64,000 bases of DNA from positions 27,312 to 91,311 of the forward strand of contig CACZHW010000011.1 of NCBI GenBank assembly GCA_902781095.1. Direction: 5' to 3'. Below, in pieces: positions 49,045 through 58,465 of the stretch (its first letter is position 1; each line of letters begins with the position of its first letter). The position numbers were made by a program, and so were the translations under genes. Under the pieces are notes generated by a model that ran no database searches, had not been told where the DNA came from, and saw nothing but the letters and a program-made list of their open reading frames with translations. The stretch is from an uncultured Eubacteriales bacterium. Lineage in GTDB: Bacteria; Bacillota; Clostridia; Christensenellales; Aristaeellaceae.

Positions 49045-52000
49045 TCAGCTTTTCAGCAGCGCCTTCAGCGTGTCGATGATCGCCGGGATATCGTAGGGCT
49101 TGGCCAGATGGCCGTTCATGCCGGCCTGCAGGGCGATCTGCCGGTCTTCCTCAAAGGCGTTCGCCGTAACCGCAACGATGGGGATGCCGGCCTTGCCCCG
49201 ATCCTCCAGCCTCCGGATTTGCTTTGCCGCTTCGTATCCGTCCATTCTCGGCATCTGAATATCCATCAGGATGATGTCGTAAGTCCCGGCAGGGGACGCC
49301 TTCATTTTTTCGACCGCCTCCGTTCCGTCCCCGGCGATCTCAACTTCTAAGCCGAATTCCGTCAGGATGGCCTGAGCGATCATCTGGTTCATTTCGTTGT
49401 CTTCCGCCAGCAGCACGCGCTTCCCGGAGAAATCGGGCTTTTTCGTCCGGTCTTCCGGCTGCGCTTCCGGGTGCTTCTCGAACGGCCCCGACAGCACGCT
49501 TCTCAGCTCGGACATAAACAGCGGCTTTGTGCAGAAGGCCGTTACGCCCGCCTCCCTCGCTTCCGTCTCGATGTCCGTCCAGTCATACGCGGTCAGGATG
49601 ATGATGGGCGCACTGTCGCCGATGACCCGGCGGATCCTCCGAACCGTCTCAACGCCGTTCTGATCCGGCATCTGCCAGTCGATGATATAGACCTGAAAGG
49701 CGTCGGCCTGATCCAGCGCCTCTTTCGCGCGGATCACGGCCTCCTTGCCGTAGTTCGTCCAGTCGGGCCGCATGCCGATCCCGCGCAGCATGGCGCAGAC
49801 GGACAGGCAGGTGTTGGTGTCGTCGTCCGCGACCAGGGCGCGCAGGCCGGACAGCTCCGGAAGCGGCTCGGGCTTCGCGGATGTGCTGCTGATCCGGCAC
49901 GGAAGGTCCACGACAAACTCGCTGCCCTTGCCCACGGCGGATTGCACCGTGATGGTGCCGCCCATCATGTCGACGATATTCTTGGTAATCGCCATGCCGA
50001 GCCCGGTGCCCTGGATGCCGCTGACCGTGCTGGTCTTTTCACGGGTAAAGGCCTCGAAGATCGTCCTTTGGAATTCCTCGCTCATGCCGATGCCGTTGTC
50101 CTTGATGCGGAATTCGAAGCTGGCGAGCTCCTTGGTGGGAGACGGCTTTTCGATCACGCGGAAGCTGATGGTGCCGCCCGCGGGCGTAAACTTGATGGCG
50201 TTCGTCAGGATGTTCAGCAGCACCTGGTTTAGCCGGAGCTTGTCCGTTATGATGTCCTCGTGGATCACGTCCTGGGTGTCGATAAACAGGTCCAGCTGCT
50301 TGGAGGCCGCGTTGGCCTGGATGATCGTCCGAAGATCGTGGATGACATCCGGCAGGTGCACCTCCGCTTCTTCGATGGTCACCTTGCCGCTCTCGATCCG
50401 GCTCATGTCCAGCACGTCGTTGATGAGCGACAGCAGATGCCGGCTGGATACCGTGATCTTTCCCAGATAGTCCCGTACCTGCTCCTTGTTGTCGATGTGA
50501 GAGGCTGCCAGCGCCGTAAAGCCCACGATGGCGTTCATGGGCGTGCGGATATCGTGGGACATGTTGTTGAGGAAGGCGGTCTTGGCGTGGTTGGCGTGCT
50601 CCGCCGCCGCCAGCGCGTCGGAGAGCGCCTTCTGGCTCTCGGCCAGCTCATCGTTCTTCTTTTCCAGCTCCTGACGGGCCTGTTCCTTTTCCAGCATTTC
50701 CTTTTTCGTACGCCGCATGCCGCGGACGAGCAGGAAGATGACGAGCGCTGCAACAGCCAGGCCAACGGAGCCTACGGCAGCCATGTGGTCCAGCAGCATA
50801 TCCAGGGGGCCATAGGTGTACAGTTCCCCCGTATACCGGTAGGAAATGTTCTGCGCGTAATCACCGCCCAGCACATTGATCCCCCGGTTGAGAAGCTTCA
50901 GCAGGCCCTCGTCGCCGATTTCCACGCCGAAGCAGCGGTCGTCGCTGTAGCCCGACTGGCGGATGGAAAGGTCCGCATACCGTCTGTTTTTCAGGATCTC
51001 GTTGGCGCGGAGGCCGTTGAGCGTCGTGCAGCCGACCTGCCCGGAGAGCACGGCGGTAAGGCAATCCTCGATGGACGGGCAGAAAACGATCTCAGCATCC
51101 GGAAAATTCGTCCGCACGTAATAATACTGCATGCGGTTGTTCTCGTTGACGGCGAAGCGGTCCGTTTTCCGTTCGTCAAATTCACCCGTGTAGATCAGGG
51201 CCGTGGGGACGGAGGCGACCGGGCTTGACTGATAGATGCCGTTCTCCTCGGAATAATACAGCCCGCCGCCCACGGGAAACGCCACATCAATGACGGCATC
51301 GCCCATATCGGCGATCATCGCGTCGTAGCTGTCATATCCCTTGTAGGTGACGGCGATATCCGATATGCCCAGCGACGAGAGGATTTGCGGGATCATATCC
51401 TTCAAAACGCCGGTGACGTTCCCGTCCGAATCCGTATCGCTGTAAGGAAGATAGTTTTTAAGATAACCGACGCGCAGCCCGTCATGCGCATTCATCCATT
51501 CCCGCTCAGCCTGGGAGAAGGCCCGGGTCGTGACGCTGAGGGAATAATACTTCGCCTTCAGGGAATTGAGAAAGTTGGGCTCTTCGGCCGCCAGCAGGGT
51601 CTGCGCGGTATTCAGTTCCGCCAGCAGATCGGGCCGGCTGATGTTCACGCAGAGATAGTAATCCGACGCGCCGAAGGAGTTCAGCACTTCATAGTGCCCC
51701 CTTCCGTACGCGCCGTCGCTCTCCGCCGCAATCACGTCCACCTCGTGTGCGTCAAAGGCCGCCACCAGCTGGTCGTGGTTGGCGCACCGGACGACCTCGG
51801 CCGTGATGTGGTGGGCGGACAGGTACTCTTCCAGCACGCTGACGATGGCGCTGTCCAGCACGCCGATTCTGCAGCCGTTCAGGGTCTCCGGTTCGGGCGT
51901 GATGGAAAGATCCGTATCGTGCCGGACGAGATAATAGGACTCGTTGCCCATGATATGCTCCGGGTAAGCGATCACTTTCGCGCGTTCCTCCCGCCAGGCA

Positions 52001-52317
52001 AGCCCCGCCAGCAGATCGACCTCGCCGTTCAGGAGCATCCGGTAGAGTTCCCCGAAATCGCCGTACACGTACTCATACTTCCAGCCCGTGTATTCGGAAA
52101 GCTTGCGGTAATACTCGTAGGCGTACCCGGTCTTGACCGCGCCTTCCTGCGCACCCTCCTGAAAGATCTCGTTTTCATAATAGCCCACGCGGACCGTCCC
52201 GCCCTCTTCACCGGCAAAGGCTGCAGGCGGCAGCAGGGAGAGGACCGCCAGCGCGCACAGCACGGCCGCAAGCCGGCGCAGGCGCAGCAGGATTCCCCCG
52301 GGGTTGCCTGTCGTCAT
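49045..52317 (-). CDS. Hybrid sensor histidine kinase with two solute-binding sensor domains and two receivers
   Basis: 1090 residues. A signal-like N-terminus leads to two tandem SBP_bac_3-type periplasmic-binding domains (about 40-265 and 275-505), a membrane span (about 515-540), a coiled coil, HisKA with SHDIRTPMN (phospho-His near 586), an ATPase with DNGIGMS and GTGLGMA, a first receiver (Asp in IIDWQMPD, about 879) and a second receiver (LMDIQMPR, about 1018). No HPt domain, so a separate phosphotransfer partner or direct signalling is implied. It senses a small solute outside the cell, perhaps an amino acid. It starts 3 bp after the stop of the nuclease gene. Confidence 0.9.
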   Translation of the reverse strand: MTTGNPGGILLRLRRLAAVLCALAVLSLLPPAAFAGEEGGTVRVGYYENEIFQEGAQEGAVKTGYAYEYYRKLSEYTGWKYEYVYGDFGELYRMLLNGEVDLLAGLAWREERAKVIAYPEHIMGNESYYLVRHDTDLSITPEPETLNGCRIGVLDSAIVSVLEEYLSAHHITAEVVRCANHDQLVAAFDAHEVDVIAAESDGAYGRGHYEVLNSFGASDYYLCVNISRPDLLAELNTAQTLLAAEEPNFLNSLKAKYYSLSVTTRAFSQAEREWMNAHDGLRVGYLKNYLPYSDTDSDGNVTGVLKDMIPQILSSLGISDIAVTYKGYDSYDAMIADMGDAVIDVAFPVGGGLYYSEENGIYQSSPVASVPTALIYTGEFDERKTDRFAVNENNRMQYYYVRTNFPDAEIVFCPSIEDCLTAVLSGQVGCTTLNGLRANEILKNRRYADLSIRQSGYSDDRCFGVEIGDEGLLKLLNRGINVLGGDYAQNISYRYTGELYTYGPLDMLLDHMAAVGSVGLAVAALVIFLLVRGMRRTKKEMLEKEQARQELEKKNDELAESQKALSDALAAAEHANHAKTAFLNNMSHDIRTPMNAIVGFTALAASHIDNKEQVRDYLGKITVSSRHLLSLINDVLDMSRIESGKVTIEEAEVHLPDVIHDLRTIIQANAASKQLDLFIDTQDVIHEDIITDKLRLNQVLLNILTNAIKFTPAGGTISFRVIEKPSPTKELASFEFRIKDNGIGMSEEFQRTIFEAFTREKTSTVSGIQGTGLGMAITKNIVDMMGGTITVQSAVGKGSEFVVDLPCRISSTSAKPEPLPELSGLRALVADDDTNTCLSVCAMLRGIGMRPDWTNYGKEAVIRAKEALDQADAFQVYIIDWQMPDQNGVETVRRIRRVIGDSAPIIILTAYDWTDIETEAREAGVTAFCTKPLFMSELRSVLSGPFEKHPEAQPEDRTKKPDFSGKRVLLAEDNEMNQMIAQAILTEFGLEVEIAGDGTEAVEKMKASPAGTYDIILMDIQMPRMDGYEAAKQIRRLEDRGKAGIPIVAVTANAFEEDRQIALQAGMNGHLAKPYDIPAIIDTLKALLKS

Positions 52318-52320
52318 CGC

Positions 52321-52983
52321 TCAGTCCTCCCCTTCTCCGTGACAGTATCCGTAGTACCAGCATTCGTAAGGGCTCGTGCACTGCCCGCCGGGCGCCGTCT
52401 GCACCTCTTCCGCCTGCTTCTGCATCCGATTGAGGTCCCAGATATTGTCGTTGATCCAGCGATAAAAGCCCTTCGCTTCCTTCGTGATCTCGACCGGCAC
52501 AAACGGGTTCTCTTCATCCTGTCCGTGCGTGACGATGAAGATGTGCCCGATTTTGAGGCCGCAGCGCGTAAGGACGTAGTATTGAAACCCCGCGTCCCGG
52601 ATGAACTGCTCATGAACCTCCGGGGCGTTCTTCACTTCGTAGAAATCGTGGCCGCTTTCCGTCCTGCGCAGGATGTCCACCGCGCAGTAATTGTTGTAAT
52701 TGCTGAAAGCCGCCTCGCAGATGACCCCGACGTCCCTTGAAAGCGCGTCCTGCGTCTTTGCAAGCATCGCTTTCTTGTCCGGGATCCGCCTGCCGGGGAG
52801 GTAAACCGTCATCTCCTCGTAGGGGCCGAACATCCCCATGGCGCGGTCGCCGAAGTCGTTTCCGGCATCCAGCCGCTCCTGCACCTCCGGCGGAATGACG
52901 CGCAGCCCCGGCTTGTGTTTGTCCAGCCAGAGCATTTTACGGCACTGCATGCCGCGCATAAAGTCGGTTTTGGTAATGGCCAT
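52321..52983 (-). CDS. Cas4/RecB-like PD-(D/E)XK nuclease with Fe-S cysteines (DUF2779-like)
   Basis: 220 residues. An early Cys in FMRGMQCRKMLWLDKHKPGL and a late C-x5-C-x5-C (CTSPYECWYYGYC) form a plausible 4Fe-4S site like that of Cas4/AddB. In between, the nuclease core shows VDIL followed by DFYEVKNAPEVHEQFIRDAG (Asp, then Glu-x-Lys). No CRISPR or repair genes are near. GGAGGAGAAGG precedes the ATG. It is directly followed by the hybrid kinase gene, a surprising partner. Role unknown; DNA end processing by family. Confidence 0.75.
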   Translation of the reverse strand: MAITKTDFMRGMQCRKMLWLDKHKPGLRVIPPEVQERLDAGNDFGDRAMGMFGPYEEMTVYLPGRRIPDKKAMLAKTQDALSRDVGVICEAAFSNYNNYCAVDILRRTESGHDFYEVKNAPEVHEQFIRDAGFQYYVLTRCGLKIGHIFIVTHGQDEENPFVPVEITKEAKGFYRWINDNIWDLNRMQKQAEEVQTAPGGQCTSPYECWYYGYCHGEGED

Positions 52984-53156
52984 CGGTCCTTCTCCTCCGG
53001 GGAACGATCCCGCTTGCGCTCCGTCGCCTGCTCAATCCCGGGGCGGGCGCCTGCGCCGGTCTGTCCGGCGGTACAGCCCGTCGCCGTTTAAGTATAACAT
53101 AGAAACAGCCGTCCGGATACCCGTATTTATCAGCCGTCACATTTTAAAAAAAGGGG

Positions 53157-53187
53157 TTGACTCCTACGCGGCGTAATACTTTATCAT
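53157..53187 (+). promoter_or_regulatory. MerR-type promoter with 19-bp spacer and central operator
   Basis: TTGACT (53157-53162) and TATCAT (53182-53187) are 19 bp apart, the over-long spacing typical of MerR-controlled promoters. Within the spacer lies the palindrome TACGC-G-GCGTA (53165-53175). Confidence 0.65.
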
Positions 53188-53217
53188 GGGCTTACAACAA
53201 GCGAGGAGGGATCCGCC

Positions 53218-53949
53218 GTGCGAACCGTCCATGAGGTGAGCAGGCTGACAGGCGTGAGCATACGCGCCCTGCAGTATTATGACAAAATCGGCCTTCTGCA
53301 TCCCGCGGAGTACACAGCGTCCGGTTACCGGCTGTATGACGACGCGGCCTTGGAAAAGCTGCAGCAGATCCTGCTGTTCCGCGAGCTGGAATTTCCCCTG
53401 AAGGACATCCGGCGGATCATCGAAAGCCCGGATTTCGACAAGGGCAAGGCGCTCGAACAGCAGATTACCCTGCTCACGCTGAAGAAGGAGCACATCGAAA
53501 ACTTGATTGACCTCGCCCGGGGATTAAAAGCGATGGGAGTGAAACACCTGATGGACTTTGAACCGTTTGACACCCGTAAGATGGACGAATACGCCGCAAA
53601 GGCCAAGTCGTCCTGGGGAACGACACCCGAGTACAGGGAATACGAAGAAAAATCCCGTGGCAGGACGGCGGAAGACAACGCACGCCTCAGCCGGCAGATG
53701 ATGGATATCTTTGCGGCGTTCGGCGCCGTCCGCGGGGACGATCCGGCCGGCGATGCAGCGCAGGCGCTGGTGAGAAGGCTGCAGGCCTTTATAACCGAAC
53801 ACCTTTACACCTGCTCCGACGATATCCTGTACGGGCTCGGCCTTATGTACGCCGGCGGCGGCGACTTCACGCAGAGCATCGACCGGCACGCGGGAGAAGG
53901 CACCGCCGAGTTTGCCTGCCGGGCCATCAAGGCCTATTGCAAAAAGTGA
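53218..53949 (+). CDS. MerR family regulator with TipAS effector domain
   Basis: 243 residues. The MerR helix-turn-helix reads TVHEVSRLTGVSIRALQYYD and ASGYRLYDDAALEKLQQILL, then a coiled coil. The C-terminal 120 residues match the TipAS antibiotic-recognition domain (KSSWGTTPEYREYEEKS is its usual entry). Such proteins activate their own promoter when they bind a drug or peptide. GTG start with GGAGGG upstream. The spacer-placed palindrome in its promoter supports autoactivation. No efflux gene lies next to it, so targets may be elsewhere. Confidence 0.9.
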   Translation: MRTVHEVSRLTGVSIRALQYYDKIGLLHPAEYTASGYRLYDDAALEKLQQILLFRELEFPLKDIRRIIESPDFDKGKALEQQITLLTLKKEHIENLIDLARGLKAMGVKHLMDFEPFDTRKMDEYAAKAKSSWGTTPEYREYEEKSRGRTAEDNARLSRQMMDIFAAFGAVRGDDPAGDAAQALVRRLQAFITEHLYTCSDDILYGLGLMYAGGGDFTQSIDRHAGEGTAEFACRAIKAYCKK

Positions 53950-53970
53950 CCGCTACCTGCACAGACCGCA

Positions 53971-54014
53971 GCAGGCCCGCAATCCGCTTCCTTCGCGCCG
54001 GATTGCGGGCCTGC
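53971..54014. terminator. Bidirectional terminator between merR and ferredoxin genes
   Basis: A perfect 16-bp stem (53971-53986 with 53999-54014, arm GCAGGCCCGCAATCCG) followed by CGTTTATACG. Confidence 0.7.
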
Positions 54015-54057
54015 CGTTTATACGGACGATTGTGGTATGCGCCGCGGTGAATCTCCG

Positions 54058-54774
54058 TCAGTCCAGAAGCCGTCCGTCCCGCGAAATCGTGACGACCTGC
54101 CAGGGGATGAATTTGCCGCTGGCCTTAAGCGCGTTCTGCGCCGCCCGCTGAAGCCCGCCGCAGCAGGGCACCTCCATGCGGACGATGGTGACGCTCCTGA
54201 TGTCGTTATCGCGGATGACAGCCGTCAGCTTTTCCGTATAATCCACATCGTCCAGCTTGGGACAGCCGATGAGGGTCACCTTGCCCCGCATGAAATCCTC
54301 GTGCAGGTTCGCGTAGGCGTACGCCGTGCAGTCGGCGGCGATCAGCAGCTTCGCACCCTCAAAGAAGGGGGCCTGCGTCGGCACCAGCTTGATCTGGCAG
54401 GGCCACTGGGCCAGCCGGGAAACAGGCTTTCCCATCATCACGGGCGCGTTCTCCGCCTCGTTTTGCCTGAACTGCATCATCCGGGAACCCGGGCAGCCGC
54501 CCTCGCTCGGTTCCTGTTTCATCGCTTCCGTTTTCTTTGCCTCCTGTGCTCTTTTAACCGCTTCCTGGTCGTATTCCGGGGCCTCGCGCTCCTCAAAGGT
54601 GATGGCGCCCGTTGGGCAGCCCGGCAGGCAGTCGCCGAAGCCGTCACAGAAATTCTCCCGCACCAGTTTGGCTTTTCCGTCCACCATTTCGATGGCCCCC
54701 TCGTGACAGGCCGCTGCGCACAGCCCGCAGCCGTTGCATTTTTCTTCGTCGATGTGAATGATCTTCCGGATCAT
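54058..54774 (-). CDS. 4Fe-4S ferredoxin-domain protein with C-terminal sensor-like domain
   Basis: 238 residues. The first 60 form a two-cluster ferredoxin: CNGCGLCAAACHEGA and CDGFGDCLPGCPTGA. A charged linker follows, then a domain of about 120 residues with ADCTAYAYANLHEDFM, LIGCPKLDDVDY and VRMEVPCCGGLQ that is commonly attached to ferredoxins in anaerobes. ATG 54774 has AAGGAGG 8 nt upstream. It is divergent from a Crp/Fnr gene, and an FNR-like site lies at the class II position of its promoter. It probably carries electrons for an anoxic enzyme or serves in hydroxylamine/NO-type stress operons; the partner is unknown. Confidence 0.85.
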   Translation of the reverse strand: MIRKIIHIDEEKCNGCGLCAAACHEGAIEMVDGKAKLVRENFCDGFGDCLPGCPTGAITFEEREAPEYDQEAVKRAQEAKKTEAMKQEPSEGGCPGSRMMQFRQNEAENAPVMMGKPVSRLAQWPCQIKLVPTQAPFFEGAKLLIAADCTAYAYANLHEDFMRGKVTLIGCPKLDDVDYTEKLTAVIRDNDIRSVTIVRMEVPCCGGLQRAAQNALKASGKFIPWQVVTISRDGRLLD

Positions 54775-54803
54775 GAAAAGCACCTCCTTGTATTTACGGC
54801 TGC

Positions 54804-54847
54804 ATTGTAGTATGCTTTGCGCGAAATGTATGTGGTTATGACCACAT
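54804..54847 (-). promoter_or_regulatory. FNR/CRP-like site and promoter of the ferredoxin gene
   Basis: A palindrome ATGTGGT-TATG-ACCACAT (54830-54847) is centred at 54838.5. On the minus strand TACAAT (54809-54804) is the -10 box; with a start near 54797 the palindrome centre is at -41.5, replacing a poor -35 (CATACA). Confidence 0.65.
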
Positions 54848-54874
54848 TTTTTGAAAAGATAGGAGAAAAATCGA

Positions 54875-55543
54875 ATGGACACTCAGCAGCTGCAAAAAAC
54901 CACGCTATTTCAGGGAATGACAGAGGCGGAAATCACCGAAGCCCTGCACGTATTGGAAGCGCATGAAAAGCGTTATGAAAAGGGTGAAATCCTCCTGACG
55001 GCGGGTTCAGTCACGGAGCGGATGGGACTTGTTCTTGAAGGGAGCGTGACGATCGAGAGCAACGACATCTGGGGCAACCGCACGATCATCAGCCACGTCG
55101 CACGCGGCCAGGTTTTCGCGGAAACCTATGCGCTGCTGGGCAACGAGCCCATGCTGGTGGACGTGACGGCGAACGAAGACTGCCTCGTTCTCTTTCTCGG
55201 GGCCGGCGGAATGCCAATGCGGGCGGATACTCCTCGGCCCTGGGCCTGGAAGTACGTCACGAACCTGCTCTTCCTCTCCGCGCACAAAAACCGGCTTCTG
55301 TCCGGACGGAGCTTTCACACCGCGCCAAAGACCATCCGCGGCCGGGTGATGGCCTATCTCAACTCGGTATCCCTGCAGCAGCGCAGCCATGAATTCGATA
55401 TCCTCTTCGATCGCCAGCAGCTGGCCGATTACCTGAATCTGGAACGCAGCGCCTTGTCAAAGGAACTCGGCAGAATGCAGAGGGACGGCCTCATCGCCTG
55501 CCGGAAAAACCATTTCACCGTCTGTCAGGCCGGTTCTCTCTGA
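54875..55543 (+). CDS. Crp/Fnr family transcriptional regulator
   Basis: 222 residues. The N-terminal cyclic-nucleotide-binding-like barrel contains ERMGLVLEGSVTIESNDIWG and GQVFAETYALLG. The C-terminal winged helix has the recognition segment ADYLNLERSALSKELGRMQR. There is no Cys cluster for an Fe-S centre of the E. coli Fnr kind, so the signal is different (heme, NO or a metabolite are possible). GATAGGAG precedes the ATG. It is head to head with the ferredoxin gene, its likely target. Confidence 0.92.
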   Translation: MDTQQLQKTTLFQGMTEAEITEALHVLEAHEKRYEKGEILLTAGSVTERMGLVLEGSVTIESNDIWGNRTIISHVARGQVFAETYALLGNEPMLVDVTANEDCLVLFLGAGGMPMRADTPRPWAWKYVTNLLFLSAHKNRLLSGRSFHTAPKTIRGRVMAYLNSVSLQQRSHEFDILFDRQQLADYLNLERSALSKELGRMQRDGLIACRKNHFTVCQAGSL

Positions 55544-55661
55544 GCAGCCTTCAGGTGGGTCGGGCTGTCTGAAACGTGGGGGATCGCTTTTTCGGAACGG
55601 ATAACTCTGCTATAATGGTTTCGGCCATTGCGGCCCGACAAGTGCTTTCAAAAAGGATGTA

Positions 55662-58169
55662 ATGATGATGAAAAAAACGGTACTGTTGTTCATGATCATG
55701 AGCCTGCTGCTGGCGGTATGCTTCCCGGCAGGCGCTTCGGATGCGCAGGCTGACAAGACGCGTGAAAGAGAAATCCCTGTGTCTTTTGATCTGAGAAGCG
55801 TCGACACGGACGGAGACGGCGTCGGCGACCGATGCTACGTGACCCCGGTCAGGTTTCAGAATCCGTTTGCCGCCTGCTGGGCCTTCGCAGCCATTGCCGC
55901 CGCGGAAACCAGCCTTTTGGGATCTGTGTACGCCGATGACCCGGAAGCCTTTAAAACCCTGGACCTGTCCGAAAAGCAGCTGGCCTATTTTTCCCATGTG
56001 CTGCTGAACGATCCCTCCAGCCCGCAGAACGGAGAAGGCCAGACAGCGATCGATCCCGCGAAAATGTTTGACGTTTACGGCGGGGGATCGACGGTCATGG
56101 CCGCCGCGGCCTTTGCCCAGGGCATCGGCCCCTCCGATGAGCATCCGGATTTGCCGGGTATTGGAGAGTCCTTTGAATACCACGGCAAAGAACGCATTAC
56201 CGTCCTCGATTATATTGACGGCGCATTCCGGAGCTTTCACTACAGCGACGAAGACGACTGGACCCTTCCGGATGAATTCAGGTTTCATCAGGATTATGTC
56301 CTGACGGAAGCCCACCTGCTTCCTTCCCCCGCCCAATTGCCTGCCCCTGAACAATACGTTTATAACGAAGCCGGCACGACAGCCATCAAACGTCAGCTGT
56401 TGGAGAAGCGCGGCGTGATGATCAACATGCTGGCGGATTCCAGCAGTCCGGCGTCGATGACTTCGAAAGCGGCAAAATACATCAGCGACAACTGGGCGCA
56501 TTACACCTGGGATTTCGGCGCATCCAATCACACGGTGACCCTCATCGGCTGGGACGATCATTATCCCAAAGAAAACTTCCTTGCGGAGCACCAGCCCCCG
56601 GCAGACGGCGCCTGGCTGGCCAAAAACAGTTGGGGATCGGCAGAGGAGGCCTTCCCCTCCTACGGCCGGGGAAACTGGGGCATTGAAAACGAGGAAGGCC
56701 GGCATACCGGGTATTTCTGGATCTCGTATTACGACCATTCCATCAGTGAACCGATAGCCCTGGAGCTGAAAGCCGCGGAGGCGCCGCAGAGCGTTGATCA
56801 GCACGATTACTTTCTGCCGATCTCCCTAAACAGCAAAACCTATAATCAGCCCTCCTCCATGGCCAATGTCTTCAAGGCGGATCATTCCAAAGAGATCCGT
56901 GCCGTTTCCTGCGTGACCGCCTCGCCAAACACCTCCGTGCATTATCAGATTTATCTTCTCCAGGATGCCTATCAAACGCCCGAAGACGGGCTGATGGTTG
57001 CAGACGGCGTCATCTCCTTCGCTGATGCCGGTTTCCACCGTATACCGGTCAGTGAAATCCGTGTGCAGAAAGACCAGTATTTCTCCGCCGTTGTAACGCT
57101 GACCAACCAGGAGGGAACCTATGACGTCATCATGTCCAGCACGTACGGATTAGGTGACGATACCCAGGCAGCCATTATGAATGAACGGGAAAGCTATTTG
57201 CGTCAGGCTGGTCAATGGCAGGATAACCGGACGGCCGTCGATGCCCGGGCGGGCGATTCGGAGTCCCCGGGTGCGGAATTCTCATTGGATCTGTCCTATG
57301 ACAATTTCCCCATCAAGGTTTACAGCGACCGGGCGGCAAGCGATGTCAAGATGAAGCTGAAACATGAGGACAAACCGCTTTCCCTGCTGGAAGGCCTCGA
57401 CCAGGACCTGTATCGTGTGCAGTTTGTCGTGAACAACGGCATCGGCGTCGGGACCCCTTCCATCGTGTGGCAGCCGCTGCCCGGCTCGGAAGGCATCCTT
57501 CAGTTGGAGCCGAAGGATGAGGGCGCATCGCTTGCCGTGACCGCGAAAGCTCCCGGCACCGCCCTGCTTTCCGTGACGGCTGAGGGGATCGGGACAAGCG
57601 TTTTCCCGGTCACGGTCAGCCGGGGCCGCCTTGGGCATGCCATCGCCATTGCGATGAATCCGGCGTATACCGGGCAGGAAGTCATCCCCCTGGTTCTGGT
57701 GTTCAGCGACACCGGGTCCCAACTGAAAGAAGGCGTGCATTATCAGGCGGCGCTTGACAACAACATCCGGTGCGGACTCGGCCGGGCTGTGATCACGGGG
57801 ATCGGCACGTGCGCGGATCCCGATGCCGGGCCCATCGTCGAGTATTTCGCCATCGTTCCCGACAGCCCGGAAATCCTCTCCCTCTCTGCGCAAAGCGGTG
57901 AGATCCGTCTTTCCGTCAAGGATCTCTCCGATACCGGCGCGGACGGCTATGAGGCCCGGTACCGTCTGAAGGGAACCGATGACTGGACCTCCGCCTCCTT
58001 TGAAAAGGATCAGACCGGCCTTGTGATCGGCGGCCTTGCTGCCGGCGAATATGAGGTGCAGGCGCGCGCTTTTGTGGATAATACGGACGCTGACCCCACC
58101 GTTGAGGCGTATAACAGGCGGATGGAGTACGGCGACTACGGCGAGCTCCGTACCATCCTTGTCCCGTGA
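55662..58169 (+). CDS. Secreted papain-family (C1A) cysteine protease, multidomain
   Basis: 835 residues. A Sec signal peptide is followed by a C1A protease: oxyanion Gln in RFQNPFAACWAF with nucleophile Cys72, His289 in SNHTVTLIGWDD and Asn321 in LAKNSWGS. DTDGDGVGDR near residue 50 looks like a Ca2+ loop. After residue 370 come a lectin-like beta domain common behind clostridial C1A enzymes and, near the C-terminus, an Fn3-like domain (YEARYRLKGTDDWTS). No sortase motif or S-layer repeats, so it is probably released. A TATAAT lies at 55611-55616. Three ATGs in a row (55662, 55665, 55668) follow AAGGA. Confidence 0.85.
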   Translation: MMMKKTVLLFMIMSLLLAVCFPAGASDAQADKTREREIPVSFDLRSVDTDGDGVGDRCYVTPVRFQNPFAACWAFAAIAAAETSLLGSVYADDPEAFKTLDLSEKQLAYFSHVLLNDPSSPQNGEGQTAIDPAKMFDVYGGGSTVMAAAAFAQGIGPSDEHPDLPGIGESFEYHGKERITVLDYIDGAFRSFHYSDEDDWTLPDEFRFHQDYVLTEAHLLPSPAQLPAPEQYVYNEAGTTAIKRQLLEKRGVMINMLADSSSPASMTSKAAKYISDNWAHYTWDFGASNHTVTLIGWDDHYPKENFLAEHQPPADGAWLAKNSWGSAEEAFPSYGRGNWGIENEEGRHTGYFWISYYDHSISEPIALELKAAEAPQSVDQHDYFLPISLNSKTYNQPSSMANVFKADHSKEIRAVSCVTASPNTSVHYQIYLLQDAYQTPEDGLMVADGVISFADAGFHRIPVSEIRVQKDQYFSAVVTLTNQEGTYDVIMSSTYGLGDDTQAAIMNERESYLRQAGQWQDNRTAVDARAGDSESPGAEFSLDLSYDNFPIKVYSDRAASDVKMKLKHEDKPLSLLEGLDQDLYRVQFVVNNGIGVGTPSIVWQPLPGSEGILQLEPKDEGASLAVTAKAPGTALLSVTAEGIGTSVFPVTVSRGRLGHAIAIAMNPAYTGQEVIPLVLVFSDTGSQLKEGVHYQAALDNNIRCGLGRAVITGIGTCADPDAGPIVEYFAIVPDSPEILSLSAQSGEIRLSVKDLSDTGADGYEARYRLKGTDDWTSASFEKDQTGLVIGGLAAGEYEVQARAFVDNTDADPTVEAYNRRMEYGDYGELRTILVP

Positions 58170-58298
58170 CAGCATCGACTGAAATCGTACACCTGATCCC
58201 CGTTTCCCTTGGGCTCCCGCACCGGGAGTCCTCTTTTTGTTTCTCCAAAGACTCACGCCTTAAGTGCGGAAGCGCGCAAAAAGAAAAAGCCCCGGTAT

Positions 58299-58358
58299 TG
58301 AACCGCACCCCATTTGTTAGACAGTATGGTATACTACTAACGAATGGGGTGCGGTTCA
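58299..58358. mobile_element. 60-bp palindromic mini-element with IS3-like ends
   Basis: Two 22-bp arms (58299-58320 and 58337-58358) match as inverted repeats at 21 of 22 positions around a 16-bp centre that contains TATACT. The outer ends read TGAACCGCACCCC and GGGGTGCGGTTCA, with TTAG inside, like terminal repeats of IS3-family elements without any transposase. Flanking 3-4 bp do not form a clear target duplication. The rest of the 296-bp gap (58170-58465) holds no gene I can support. Confidence 0.5.
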
Positions 58359-58465
58359 CACGAGCGGCACTTTCGAAGCACTTGTTTGTTTTAGCGTACC
58401 CTGCGCTTTGCCGGCGCTTCTTTTATTCCGTTCTTTTTCTCGCCCGGCTTCAGTTTCGTTCCCTG

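Noticed and set aside
52321..52983. Cas4 as a sign of a CRISPR-Cas locus
   Set aside because: No repeat-spacer array and no other cas gene were seen anywhere in the window.
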